The notes under the pieces were generated by a model that searched no databases, was not told the DNA's origin, and saw only the letters and a list, made by a program, of their open reading frames with translations. This document shows, one piece after another, positions 44,366 through 56,164 of a stretch of 64,000 nt of DNA. Where the stretch lies: positions 1 to 64,000 of the forward strand of contig JAJPKO010000016.1 of NCBI GenBank assembly GCA_021323655.1, given 5' to 3'. Numbering within the stretch: position 1 is the first letter of the stretch; every line of letters begins with the position of its first letter. Both the position numbers and the translations under genes were made by a program. The stretch comes from Acidobacteriaceae bacterium. GTDB lineage: Bacteria > Acidobacteriota > Terriglobia > Terriglobales > Acidobacteriaceae.

Positions 44366-45301
44366 ATGCCTGAGACGATTCGCGACACTGTCATCCTTGG
44401 TTCCGGCTGCTCCGGACTGACTGCAGCCATTTACACCGCGCGCGCCAACCTGAAGCCGCTTGTGCTGGAGGGTCACGAGCCTGGCGGCCAGCTTTCCATT
44501 ACCACGCTGGTGGAGAATTTCCCCGGCTTTCCGGAGGGCATCCAGGGGCCGCAGCTTATCGAAAACATGAAGCAGCAGGCGTCGCGCTTCGGTGCCGAGT
44601 TCCGGATGGGGCACCTGGTCTCGGCTGATCTTTCGAAACGGCCTTTTGCGCTGGACCTTGGCGCAGAGACGATCCATGCGCGCACGCTCATCATTGCCAG
44701 CGGCGCTTCGGCCCGATGGCTGGGGCTGCCGTCGGAGCAGGCGCTGATTGGACATGGCGTCAGCTCCTGCGCCACGTGCGATGGGTTCTTCTTTTCCGGG
44801 AAAGAAATTGCGGTCATCGGCGGAGGCGACTCAGCGATGGAAGAAGCACTCTTTCTTACGCGGTTTGCCACCAGGGTCTTTATGATCCACCGCCGCGACC
44901 AGTTTCGCGCCTCGCGCATTATGCTGGACCGCGCCATTGCCCACCCGAAGATCCAGTTTGTGACGAACACCGTGGTGGAAGAGGTCCTGGGCGTGGAGGA
45001 GAAGGAAGTAAAAGGGCTGCGCACGCGCAATGTGCTGACCGGCGAAGAGAGCATTCTGCACGTGAGCGGCATGTTTCTGGCAATTGGACACGAGCCTAAC
45101 GCAAAAATGTTTGCCGGGCAGCTTGATCTGGACGAGGATGGCTACATCAAGACGCAAAATTATGTCCTGACGCGTGTTCAGGGGGTCTACGCCTGCGGAG
45201 ACGTGCAGGACCGCCGCTATCGGCAGGCCATTACCGCAGCAGGAACCGGCTGCATGGCCGCGCTCGAAGTCGAGAAGTATCTGGAAGAGCACGGACGGTA
45301 G
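44366..45301 (+). CDS. trxB: Thioredoxin reductase-like flavoprotein
   Basis: A 311-residue two-domain NADPH/FAD disulfide reductase. FAD-binding GSGCSGLTAAIYTARA, LEGHEPGGQLSITTLVENFPGFPEGI, the redox-active CATC in SSCATCDGFFF, NADPH-binding VIGGGDSAMEEALFLTRFA, and the C-terminal VYACGDVQDRRYRQAITAAGTGC are all in the canonical order and the length is standard for low-Mr TrxB. The FAD motif reads GSGCSG instead of the usual GSGPAG. It is monocistronic; REP-like hairpins follow the stop. Confidence 0.92.
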   Translation: MPETIRDTVILGSGCSGLTAAIYTARANLKPLVLEGHEPGGQLSITTLVENFPGFPEGIQGPQLIENMKQQASRFGAEFRMGHLVSADLSKRPFALDLGAETIHARTLIIASGASARWLGLPSEQALIGHGVSSCATCDGFFFSGKEIAVIGGGDSAMEEALFLTRFATRVFMIHRRDQFRASRIMLDRAIAHPKIQFVTNTVVEEVLGVEEKEVKGLRTRNVLTGEESILHVSGMFLAIGHEPNAKMFAGQLDLDEDGYIKTQNYVLTRVQGVYACGDVQDRRYRQAITAAGTGCMAALEVEKYLEEHGR

Positions 45302-45339
45302 ATCTTGATGAAACCGGCTTGAGTGATCGGCCTGGGCCG

Positions 45340-45428
45340 GGAACCTGGAAGCGAAATCCGGGGCTAAAAGCCCCTCATTCCTGAAGCAGTTTTCATCGGC
45401 CTTCAGGCCGATGCTTCCACCTGGTTCC
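45340..45428. repeat. Nested palindromic (REP-like) element with three stems
   Basis: Outer arms GGAACC-T-GGAAGC (45340-45352) pair with GCTTCC-ACCT-GGTTCC (45413-45428). Inside are two perfect hairpins, GGGGCT-AAA-AGCCCC (45360-45374) and CATCGGCCT-TC-AGGCCGATG (45394-45413). Located between the convergent trxB-like and membrane-protein genes, it may serve as a bidirectional transcription barrier, but the cloverleaf-like nested design is that of dispersed REP/MITE-type intergenic repeats. Confidence 0.7.
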
Positions 45429-45439
45429 TGAGATGGCTT

Positions 45440-46306
45440 CTAGCTGGTTTTGGAGGCGTTTCGCGCGAGGACGCGGTCTACGACGCTCTCCACATCCTGC
45501 AGGAACCCGGTGGCGTGTTCTTCGGCAGGCTGTTCTGGTGGATGGAGCGCGAGAGCAAGATCGTTCCAGCGCATCAGGGTCTTCAGAGGAGTGTGGGCAA
45601 ACTCTCTGGCTGGCTCCGGCAGGGCGAAGTACAGGATCCATGCAGCGAGGCATAGGATTGTGGCGGAATTGCTGATGTACGCAGCCACGGAGTTGGTGCC
45701 GTTCGGGCTCGCGGAGAAGCGCGCGATATCAGCCAGGGCGAGAAGCATAAAGCCGACGCAGATGCCGACGACGCGGCTGCGGAGGGAAAAGCCGAGGGCA
45801 CGGGAGACAAGCAGCAAAAACGCAAGCAGACAAAGCTCAAGAGCGCAGAAGTCGGTGGCAATCTGCAGAAGGACGAAATAGATGTGGCTGCCGCGCGGGT
45901 GCAACAGCGAAGGAAGTCCAACAGCGGCGGAGAGCAGCAGCGACACAAGTGCTACCCAGCGAAAGACGATGCCGCCGACATGGGCGAGCCCCGGAAGCGG
46001 AGAAATGATGTGGTGGAAAATCTCGCGCAGCGAGAACAGCAACAGCACAAAACCAGCCAGAAAGCCTGCCCAGCTAATGTAAAACGAGACAACCGCAAAC
46101 GGAGCGGAAAGCCCGGATTGTGAATGCGAGAGGAAGAGGGCAGTCAGGGCAAAGGCTGCCGCCGTGCGGACACCGAGGAATACGCCTAAAAATAACGAAA
46201 GTAAGTTCCCTTTGGCACGCAGATATCCCACCAGTGCCAACAACCAAATCCATGGTTCTATACTGTGGGCCAGCGAACTGAACGGACTTACAGCCAATGA
46301 GCTCAT
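45440..46306 (-). CDS. Polytopic membrane protein of unknown function
   Basis: About 288 residues from ATG 46306 (an upstream start at 46423 is open but looks non-coding). Roughly seven hydrophobic helices are visible (e.g. PWIWLLALVGYLRA; LLSLFLGVFLGVRTAAAFALTALFL; FYISWAGFLAGFVLLLFSL; VALVSLLLSAAVGLPSLL; LLAFLLLVSRALGF; VVGICVGFMLLALADIARF; TILCLAAWILYFALPEPA) with a charged cytoplasmic tail. No catalytic motif. A TATACT at 46319-46324 (minus strand) just ahead of the ATG suggests a very short or absent leader. Confidence 0.65.
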   Translation of the reverse strand: MSSLAVSPFSSLAHSIEPWIWLLALVGYLRAKGNLLSLFLGVFLGVRTAAAFALTALFLSHSQSGLSAPFAVVSFYISWAGFLAGFVLLLFSLREIFHHIISPLPGLAHVGGIVFRWVALVSLLLSAAVGLPSLLHPRGSHIYFVLLQIATDFCALELCLLAFLLLVSRALGFSLRSRVVGICVGFMLLALADIARFSASPNGTNSVAAYISNSATILCLAAWILYFALPEPAREFAHTPLKTLMRWNDLALALHPPEQPAEEHATGFLQDVESVVDRVLARNASKTS

Positions 46307-46467
46307 CGTGCGAAACGAGTATAACGAACTCGACTCATCTAGATTAGCGTGTACCCGCACGGCAATCAAGGCAGAAAGAGCTGCGGCTCTCCCCGTAAGT
46401 ATGATACTTATGGTTACTTGCATTGGTTACCTAACGGCCTTCCACAGGCCCTCCCGCCGCTCTCCGG

Positions 46468-49202
<2,735 letters not shown>

Positions 49203-49209
49203 AACTGTT

Positions 49210-49350
49210 TTTTTTCGCCGCGTTGACAAGGATGGTTTTCCGCTCGGACTCCGATACCGGCTCCACACCATTCTCCTGGCGTTCCGAGAGATGACGGTGG
49301 CCGTTCTCGACCATCACAATCGAAGCATCGACGAGTACGCCTATCATCAC
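49210..49350 (-). pseudogene. Fragment of a CusA/CzcA-type RND efflux pump
   Basis: The minus-strand frame encodes about 46 residues (VMIGVLVDASIVMVENGHRH then LSERQEN...ILVNAAK). IGVLVDA.IVMVEN.H.HL is a hallmark of the TM4 region of heavy-metal RND transporters of about 1040 residues. Nothing else of the gene is present: the flanking frame is unrelated and the piece lies in the 240-base gap between convergent gyrB and the HemD-GAF-ANTAR gene. It is a deletion scar from a lost metal-efflux gene. Confidence 0.75.
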
Positions 49351-49442
49351 CGTATTTGGGGACGAGTCAGGCGAAAAAGAGCAAGACGAAGCCGACTTAC
49401 CCAAATAACTGGACGGGACACCCAGCATCTGTGATTGAAAGC

Positions 49443-51104
49443 TCACATCACAGAATGCTTCACCGGCTTCTCTTCCGTACCTGAGCGTGTCTTTTTTAGT
49501 TCGTCACTGAGTAAAATTGCCTCTGCGATTTCGCGCATGGATTTGCGCCGCTGGCGGCTTTCGCGCTGCATCATGCGATAGGCTTCATCTTCTGTAATAC
49601 CAAGATCACGCTGCAGAATTCCCTTGGCGCGGTCAACCGTGATGCGCGCTTCCAACCTGTCAGAGAGTTCTTCATTCTCGCCTTCAAGCCTTGCCCGTTC
49701 GATTTCAGCGCCCACCAGAAAACCGAGCATAGAGAGCAATCTGACTTCATTGGAAGTGTGATGATACGGCTTCCGGTGCTGGAGCGTAATGACCCCTACT
49801 ACTTTGCTTGCGCACAAAACAGGCACGCAGAGAATGGCCTCAAAATAATCTTCCGGCAAATTCTGGAAAACCTGAAAGCGCGGGTCTTGCGATGCTTTGG
49901 AGGCAATCGCAACTGGTTCACGATGCTGGGCCACCCATCCTGTAATGCCTTGCCCAAGACGCACATCAAGCCTGTCCACCACGTCCGCATGAGGATTTTT
50001 TGAGGCGCGCAGGACCAGCTTGTCTTGCTCCAGCACATAGATGAAGCATGAATCGCACGGAATGACGCTCGAGACAAAATCAACAATGCGGTCGAGCACA
50101 GCATGCAATGCGTCAGCAGAAGCAATGCGGCTGCTGATTTCATGTAGAAATTCAAAAGCAGCAAGGCCATCGCGAAAACCTGCCATTGCAGGCGTGGAAC
50201 GGGCGACGCGTGGAACAGGCTGCATCTGCAAAGTGGATGGACCAATATTGGGCGTTTCTTTATTGCGTTTTTCTTCGAGCAGCCGCCCCGCATACTGCGC
50301 GGCTTCATTTACCAGAAAACCCATTTTCGGGTGTGAAGGCTCAAAATTCGGAGTAATACCGTAATGCCGCAGCTCCTCTGATGTAGTCGGCCCAATGGAA
50401 ATCACCGCGGTGGATTGCAGTCCACGCCGCAGCTCTTCCACGTATTTCATCTGTTCAGCAACCTGAAAAAGATGGATCACCTGAACAGCTGTCATGAAAA
50501 GCGCGACATCCACATTTCCATTGGCAATACCCAGCACGCACTCGCGCAGAGGTTGTAGATCATCTGGCAGCGCCCATTGGTAGACAGGGACTTTCGCGAC
50601 TTCCTTGCTTCTTTCTGTCAGTCCGGTAAGAAGTTCCGGATTCGATGCTCCATATTCCTGTACAGCCACGCGGAATTGCCTGAGGGAATCTCCAAATGTT
50701 GCATCAAGTGATGAAAGCACCTCGCGCCATGTGCATGGCTCAGGGGCGGAAACTGTAATCGGCACTTTGAATTCTTTTAAAACGCCGGATGGCTTGGGGC
50801 CACGGCAAGCAATCCTGACTTCGCGAAGAGCATTCAAAAAAGATTCGCGATCATATCTGGTTTCAACAACATTCAACAGCGTCCGGATGCCGACACCGGT
50901 AAGAAAGACCACCAGATCAAAGTCCCGGTGCAGGAGGCGGTCGGCAAATTCAAATGCCTGTTTGTTAGAAAAGGCGGGAACCTCGCGCATTGAGGGTACG
51001 ACTATCGGATCGCCATCATAGGTGCGAATGAGTTTGGCAACCTCAGCGGCACGGCGTGACTCAAGCGACAGGACCCGTAGTCCATTGAAGCTTGCGTGCG
51101 CCAT
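49443..51104 (-). CDS. Uroporphyrinogen-III synthase fused to GAF and ANTAR domains
   Basis: A 553-residue fusion. Residues 1 to about 275 are a HemD domain (LRVLSLESRRAAEVAKLIRTYDGDP; DLVVFLTGVGIRTLL; VALFMTAVQVIHLFQVAEQ; AVISIGPTTSEELRHYGITP), which makes the precursor of sirohaem. About 320-475 is a GAF domain (LHEISSRIASADALHAVLDRIVDFV ... ILCVPVLCASKVVGVITLQHR). About 478-540 is ANTAR (LSDRLEARITVDRAKGILQRDLGITEDEAYRMMQRESRQ), a three-helix RNA-binding antiterminator module as in NasR and AmiR. AGGAGG six bases before ATG 51104 fixes the start. It is divergent from the sirohaem-dependent reductase genes; one protein may thus join cofactor supply to RNA-level control of that operon. Confidence 0.88.
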   Translation of the reverse strand: MAHASFNGLRVLSLESRRAAEVAKLIRTYDGDPIVVPSMREVPAFSNKQAFEFADRLLHRDFDLVVFLTGVGIRTLLNVVETRYDRESFLNALREVRIACRGPKPSGVLKEFKVPITVSAPEPCTWREVLSSLDATFGDSLRQFRVAVQEYGASNPELLTGLTERSKEVAKVPVYQWALPDDLQPLRECVLGIANGNVDVALFMTAVQVIHLFQVAEQMKYVEELRRGLQSTAVISIGPTTSEELRHYGITPNFEPSHPKMGFLVNEAAQYAGRLLEEKRNKETPNIGPSTLQMQPVPRVARSTPAMAGFRDGLAAFEFLHEISSRIASADALHAVLDRIVDFVSSVIPCDSCFIYVLEQDKLVLRASKNPHADVVDRLDVRLGQGITGWVAQHREPVAIASKASQDPRFQVFQNLPEDYFEAILCVPVLCASKVVGVITLQHRKPYHHTSNEVRLLSMLGFLVGAEIERARLEGENEELSDRLEARITVDRAKGILQRDLGITEDEAYRMMQRESRQRRKSMREIAEAILLSDELKKTRSGTEEKPVKHSVM

Positions 51105-51442
51105 GGATGTCCTCCTGGGGCTTACTCACAAGCGGCATGCCATGGCCGCCTGGTTATTTCTATCTTTGCATGAATCGTCATTTGGGCAACTTGAAATTGA
51201 ATTTGTTTATTGCATCCATAAAAGTCTCTTCATTTGCGGGTTTGACGCGGGATTGCGATTGAAATCGCGATTGGCCCATGGTATTGCTCAATAAAAGCAA
51301 CAGCCCCAAAGGGCACCACGTTGTGTCCACTGTTTGCGTTCCTGTTGTGATCTCTCCTGCTCTCCGTTGAGCAATCCAGACAAGACAATCTCGGTTTCGC
51401 GCTGCTGCGCCGCCGTATGCGTGTATCAATTTTCGGAATTCC
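51105..51442. other. Intergenic between hemD fusion and truncated porin
   Basis: About 340 bases with no intact gene. It must contain the promoter of the HemD-GAF-ANTAR gene. The in-frame open segment before the porin homology (from 51371) does not look like a signal peptide, so the normal porin 5' end has been replaced by unrelated DNA. Possible decayed remains of nitrate-transport or reductase genes were looked for and not recognised. Confidence 0.4.
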
Positions 51443-52354
51443 GACCAGGAGGACCTCAATGGACTATATGGCAACTGGGACATCACAGCATTCGCTGCAC
51501 GCGCCGATCAGGGTGTCTTCAATATGAATGGCAATCCTGAATTGAATGTTGATGTCCAGTATCTTGCATTCACGCAGTCTGTGGCAAAACGGCATGTTCT
51601 GTGGCGTGCTTTTGCTCTTGGTTATCACGATGGGCGGACAGGCATTACAAAGACCGACAACCGGGCGCTCGCAGTTCGCGCGACAGATCATAACAACATC
51701 CGCGTTGGCACATATGGAGGAGACCTGCTTGCAGCCGTTCCTGCCGGGAGCGGCCAACTCGACTTTCTCTTCTGGGGGGCGGTGCAGAACGGAAGCTGGG
51801 GCAAACTTGACCACAACGCAAATGCAGTCGCCCTCGAAGGCGGATACAAATTCAGCAAAGCTGCGCCGTCCCCGTGGTTTCGTGCCGGTTGGTTTCGCGC
51901 GAGCGGTGATAACAACGCGACAGACAACAAACACGGCACATTCTTCCAGGTTCTGCCTACGCCGCGCATTTACGCCCGCATGCCTTTCTACAACCTGATG
52001 AACAGCACCGACACATTCATCCAGGTCGCGGAAAAGCCTGTAGGGAAGCTCGCCCTCCGCGCCGATCTGCACTGGCTGCAACTTACTTCGAGAAAAGACC
52101 TGTGGTACGCAGGCGGTGGCGCATATGACAACAAAGTGTTTGGCTATCAGGGACGTCCGGCCAACGGCAATACATCATTGGCGTCGCTGGCCGACATCAG
52201 CGCAGATTGGCAGACTACAAAGAATGTTGCGCTGAACCTTTATTACGCGCACACATGGGGCAAGCAGGTCATAGAAAAAATTTATCCATCCAATCACGAT
52301 GCTCAATACGGCTATGCGGAATTGGTATATCGCTTCGATGTGGAGCAGAGATGA
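51443..52354 (+). pseudogene. 5'-truncated alginate-export-type outer-membrane porin
   Basis: The frame from 51443 (DQEDLNGLYGNWDITAFAA) to the stop carries about 303 residues of an AlgE-like alginate_exp family beta-barrel (typical length about 450), with the barrel pattern FRAGWFRASGDNNATDNKHGTF and a C-terminal YGYAELVYRFDVEQR. There is no signal peptide and no start codon with an SD before the homology; the first ATG (51524) lies inside it. Without export signal it should be non-functional, hence pseudogene. Related porins accompany nitrate-assimilation genes in acidobacteria and planctomycetes, consistent with the reductase genes downstream. Confidence 0.7.
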
Positions 52355-52446
52355 GCAAAGAAATAATGAGAAAAATTGTTTCTTTCACCGCCTCTTATCT
52401 TGCTTCAGAAAAAGAGCCGAAGTATGATCAGAGCAATTAAGCCGCC

Positions 52447-52506
52447 TGACACCACGCCGTGTCATGGCAGAAATTCCTCAACAATTTATCGCGCTCCATG
52501 AAGAGC
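52447..52506 (+). promoter_or_regulatory. Two hexaloop hairpins in the nirA leader, candidate ANTAR target
   Basis: Hairpin 1: TGACAC (52447-52452), loop CACGCC, GTGTCA (52459-52464). Hairpin 2: GCTC (52493-52496), loop CATGAA, GAGC (52503-52506). Both loops are six bases with G at position 4, as in ANTAR two-hexaloop RNA targets, but position 1 is C instead of the usual A, and stem 2 is only four pairs. They lie about 60-120 bases ahead of the reductase start. Confidence 0.35.
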
Positions 52507-52565
52507 TTTGAGACGGCTGTTCGATTCAGCGAATGCACATCCATCTCCAGACAAGGATTTCTGTC

Positions 52566-54344
52566 ATGGCAACACAAGTGTTTACCAATGCGGCGGATTT
52601 CACAGAAGAGCAGAAGTATTATCTGCAAGGCTTCTTTGCTGGAATTACACAGCGCGGCAAGTTCCCATATGTTGGGCACACCGGATCGGGGCTGATTACG
52701 CATGATCCTGCAACGGGTGGAGTGAACCAGGCTGCGAAGGCAAAAGAAGAAACTTACCTTGGTACTCCTGTCTCTGATCTATGCAGGGAAGAGCGCTTAA
52801 AGTACGAGGAAAATCCGCTCGATATATGGGACAAAATTCTCGCGCACGCGAATGAAAACCGAGCTCCTTCCGGCGGAGATGTCTTCCGCTTCAAATTCCA
52901 CGGCCTGTTTTATGCAGCGCCTGCGCAAGACTCGTTTATGCTGCGTCTGCGCATTCCTGGGTGCATTCTCAGGTCGCACCAGATGCGCGGTCTTGCGCAG
53001 ATGGCACAGGAGTGGGGATCAGGGTGCGCTGACATCACCACGCGCGGCAATTTACAAATTCGCGAGTTTCAGCCAAAGGACATTGTTCGTGTTCTGACAA
53101 AGCTGCAAACGCTGGGTCTTACTTCACGGGGATCGGGCGCAGACAATATCCGCAACGTCACCGCATCGCCGCTCACAGGAATTGATCCTGATGAGTTATA
53201 TAATGTGGCCCCGCTTGCCGAAGCGCTGCACTTCTACATCCTTAACTCGCGCGACCTTTATAGGCTTCCGCGCAAGTTTAACGTTGCGTTTGATAATGGC
53301 GGATCGCTCAGTGTGCTCGCTGACACAAACGATATTGGCTTCATCGCTACAAAAGTAGAGGAAGGGCACGACATTCCCGCGGGAATCTACTTCCGTGTGC
53401 TTCTCTGCGGAATTACGGGACACAAGCAGTTTGCAACAGATTGCGGGCTGCTTCTGACTCCCGACCAGACGGTGGCTGTGGCTGCTGCAATGATTCGCGT
53501 CTTCTCTGAAAATGGAGACCGCACTGACCGTAAAAAGGCGCGGTTGAAATATCTCGTAGACCGCTGGGGTGTCCAAAAATTTCTTGGAGAGACTGAAAAA
53601 CGGCTGGCCTTTCCGCTGCTCCGTTTTCCTGTAGAAAAATGCGTTCCCCATAGACCGATAGACCGCGCAGGGCACATCGGTCTGCATCCACAGCGCCAGC
53701 CAGGAATGCACTACATCGGTGTTTCGGTTCCCGCAGGCAGGTTGCCGGTGGACCAGATGATTGCAATCGCCGATATTGCTGAACGTTTCGGTTCAGGCGA
53801 AATGCGGCTCACGGTTTGGCAGAACCTCATCGTTCCTGACATTGCAACAGAAAACCTTGAGGCCGCAACGGAGGCAATCCTCAGCGCAGGATTAAAGATC
53901 AGTGCGGGTACAGTCATGCGCGGCACTGTTGCATGCACGGGCAACAAAGGCTGTCGCTATGCTGCTACGGACACAAAGCGGCATGCAGTTGAACTGGCCA
54001 CGTTTCTCGATGAGCGCTTTGTTATAGATCAGCCCGTGAACCTGCATGTCACTGGATGCCCGCATTCCTGCGCCCAGCACTATATCGGTGACATCGGTCT
54101 GCTTGGAGCAAAAGTAGAAGGGGAAGAAGGCTACCAGGTAGTGATTGGCGGCGGCGCAGATGATGGACAGGGGATTGCGCGCGAATTGGTTCCCTCTATC
54201 AAAGCCACCGAATTATCGCCGGTAATGGAGCGGCTCTTTGCCGCATATATAAAAAGCCGCGAGCCAGCAGAATCGTTTCTCTCCTTCACTCGCCGACATG
54301 ACATTGTAACTCTCAAATCATTCTGCATGGAAAAGGCGGTTTAA
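52566..54344 (+). CDS. nirA: Sirohaem [4Fe-4S] nitrite (or sulfite) reductase, NirA family
   Basis: A 592-residue assimilatory reductase that reduces nitrite to ammonium (or sulfite to sulfide) with six electrons. ATG 52566 has AAGGA eight bases upstream. The two half-modules with ferredoxin-like folds show FRFKFHGLFYAAPAQDSFMLRLRIPGC and HIGLHPQRQPGMHYIGVSVPAGRL. The sirohaem/4Fe-4S ligands are VACTGNKGCRYAATDTK (C-x5-C) and HVTGCPHSCAQHYIGDIG (C-x3-C), the latter closer to nitrite reductases. The neighbouring diflavin protein would be electron donor, starting 5 bases after the stop. Choosing nitrite over sulfite rests on this motif and the ANTAR/HemD regulator nearby; no nitrate reductase or transporter gene is present in the window. 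Confidence 0.85.
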   Translation: MATQVFTNAADFTEEQKYYLQGFFAGITQRGKFPYVGHTGSGLITHDPATGGVNQAAKAKEETYLGTPVSDLCREERLKYEENPLDIWDKILAHANENRAPSGGDVFRFKFHGLFYAAPAQDSFMLRLRIPGCILRSHQMRGLAQMAQEWGSGCADITTRGNLQIREFQPKDIVRVLTKLQTLGLTSRGSGADNIRNVTASPLTGIDPDELYNVAPLAEALHFYILNSRDLYRLPRKFNVAFDNGGSLSVLADTNDIGFIATKVEEGHDIPAGIYFRVLLCGITGHKQFATDCGLLLTPDQTVAVAAAMIRVFSENGDRTDRKKARLKYLVDRWGVQKFLGETEKRLAFPLLRFPVEKCVPHRPIDRAGHIGLHPQRQPGMHYIGVSVPAGRLPVDQMIAIADIAERFGSGEMRLTVWQNLIVPDIATENLEAATEAILSAGLKISAGTVMRGTVACTGNKGCRYAATDTKRHAVELATFLDERFVIDQPVNLHVTGCPHSCAQHYIGDIGLLGAKVEGEEGYQVVIGGGADDGQGIARELVPSIKATELSPVMERLFAAYIKSREPAESFLSFTRRHDIVTLKSFCMEKAV

Positions 54345-54349
54345 CAGAG

Positions 54350-56164
54350 ATGTCGCAGATGGTCCCATTTGTTCCCAATGACGCTCCTTTTTCAAAGGAA
54401 CAACGTGCATGGTTAAATGGCTTTCTGGCTGGGGTATTTTCAAGCACGCCAGCGCCTGAGTTCGCAGCCAAGCCGGCTCCGCTGAAGATTGCCGTCTTCT
54501 ACGCTTCACAAACCGGCACAGCGGAAGGCCTTGCGCGCAAGCTCACAAAAGAACTCAAGGCCAAAGGGTATGATGCGACGGCGATTTCGCTTGAAGCCTA
54601 CACATCAGCAGCCCTGGCATCAGAACGCCACGCCATCTTTATCGCCAGCACTTATGGCCAGGGAGAAGCGCCCGATTCTGCGCAATTTTTCTATGAGCAG
54701 GTATGCGTGGAGCACTTTCCGCGTTATGAAAATCTGCAATACGCAGTTTTTGCGCTTGGAGACCGTCATTATGAGACATTCTGCAAATTTGGCATTGATC
54801 TCGATAACAAGCTCGCATCGCTTGGCGCCACGCGCATATTGGATCGCATCGAATGCGATGTAGATATTGATGGTCCTTTTGGGCGCTGGAAAGAAGAATT
54901 ATTCGGACGCCTGAGAGCCATAGCCAAAGGCGAATGCGGGACATCTGCAATAAGTTCTTCAGATGCATCTGAACTAGCGCCTGCTATGCCTTCCTCTGTT
55001 GCGATGGCCTCTGCGGTGCCTGCGCAGGAACCATCCGCGGCAGTGACGCGCGACCATCCCTATTTTGCGCCACTTGTGGAAAAGCGACCTCTTACCCGTG
55101 ATGGATCTACGAAGCTCACATTACATCTCACGTGGTCTATTGCAGGATCAGGAATCAAATACGAAGCAGGAGATGCCTGCGGCATCATTCCACAAAATGA
55201 TCCAGCATTAGTAGATGACATCCTGAATAGTCTGCAGTTTGCCGGGAAGGAACAGGTGGAAATCCCGAGGGCCGGAATAGTCCCCTTGCAGGAAGCGCTG
55301 CGGCATCATCTGGTCATCACAAAGCTGAACCGTAAGCTCATCGAGCGCTACGCGACCATGGGTCAATGCAAGCGGCTGCTCAGCCTGCTGGCGCCGGAAC
55401 AACAGGCGCACCTTGAGAAATATATTTACGAGCGCGGATTCGTAGACATTCTCGAAGCATGTCCGGGGGTCATTCATGACCCGTCCGATCTTGTTGGAAT
55501 GCTGCCAAAGCTCACGCCACGGCTATATTCCATCTCTTCAAGCCCATCGGTACACGCCGGTGAGGTACATACCACCATTGCCGTGGTCCGCTATCGCTCG
55601 TTAAATCGCGAGCGCGGGGGCGTATGCTCAACGCTCGTTGCAGATCGCGTTCCCGTGGGCGAGCGCCTACCGATTTACATTCAGCCAAACAAGAAATTTC
55701 GTTTGCCGAAAAATCCAGACACCCCAGTCATCATGATTGGTCCCGGCACTGGCATTGCTCCATTTCGCGCGTTTCTTCATGAACGCCGTGCGGCGGGAGC
55801 AAAGGGCCGCAACTGGCTCTTCTTCGGCGAGAGAAATTCAGCGAATGATTTCCTCTACCGGGAAGAACTGGAAGACATGGTTGCCGATGGTCATCTTACA
55901 CATCTTGATACGGCCTTTTCGCGGGACCAGGAGCACAAAATCTACGTACAGGACAGAATGCTGGAACAAGGGCCCATGTTCTGGTCATGGCTTCAGGATG
56001 GCGCAAGTATCTATGTTTGCGGCGATGCCTCCCGTATGGCAAAAGATGTGGACGCTGCTCTGCACACAATCGTTGCAAAGCAAGGCCATATGGATAATGA
56101 CGCTGCCAAAGAGTACGTTCTGCGCCTGAAAGATGATCACCGCTATCACCGCGACGTGTATTAG
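54350..56164 (+). CDS. Diflavin reductase (CysJ-like), electron donor to NirA
   Basis: A 604-residue protein with an FMN flavodoxin domain (AVFYASQTGTAEGLARKLTKEL, about 50-190; IASTYGQGEAPDSA), an Ala/Ser linker (about 205-235), a connecting and FAD domain (RLYSISSSPSVHAGEVHTTIAVVRY; RGGVCSTLVADR) and an NADPH domain (MIGPGTGIAPFRAFLHERR; WLFFGERN; IYVCGDASRMAKDVDAALHTIV), ending in DVY. It is organised like the CysJ flavoprotein of sulfite reductase. The 5-base gap indicates an operon with nirA. The N terminus starts with a helix-rich segment (SKEQRAWLNGFLAGVF), which resembles the start of NirA (EEQKYYLQGFFAGIT) and may be a docking element. Confidence 0.9.
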   Translation: MSQMVPFVPNDAPFSKEQRAWLNGFLAGVFSSTPAPEFAAKPAPLKIAVFYASQTGTAEGLARKLTKELKAKGYDATAISLEAYTSAALASERHAIFIASTYGQGEAPDSAQFFYEQVCVEHFPRYENLQYAVFALGDRHYETFCKFGIDLDNKLASLGATRILDRIECDVDIDGPFGRWKEELFGRLRAIAKGECGTSAISSSDASELAPAMPSSVAMASAVPAQEPSAAVTRDHPYFAPLVEKRPLTRDGSTKLTLHLTWSIAGSGIKYEAGDACGIIPQNDPALVDDILNSLQFAGKEQVEIPRAGIVPLQEALRHHLVITKLNRKLIERYATMGQCKRLLSLLAPEQQAHLEKYIYERGFVDILEACPGVIHDPSDLVGMLPKLTPRLYSISSSPSVHAGEVHTTIAVVRYRSLNRERGGVCSTLVADRVPVGERLPIYIQPNKKFRLPKNPDTPVIMIGPGTGIAPFRAFLHERRAAGAKGRNWLFFGERNSANDFLYREELEDMVADGHLTHLDTAFSRDQEHKIYVQDRMLEQGPMFWSWLQDGASIYVCGDASRMAKDVDAALHTIVAKQGHMDNDAAKEYVLRLKDDHRYHRDVY

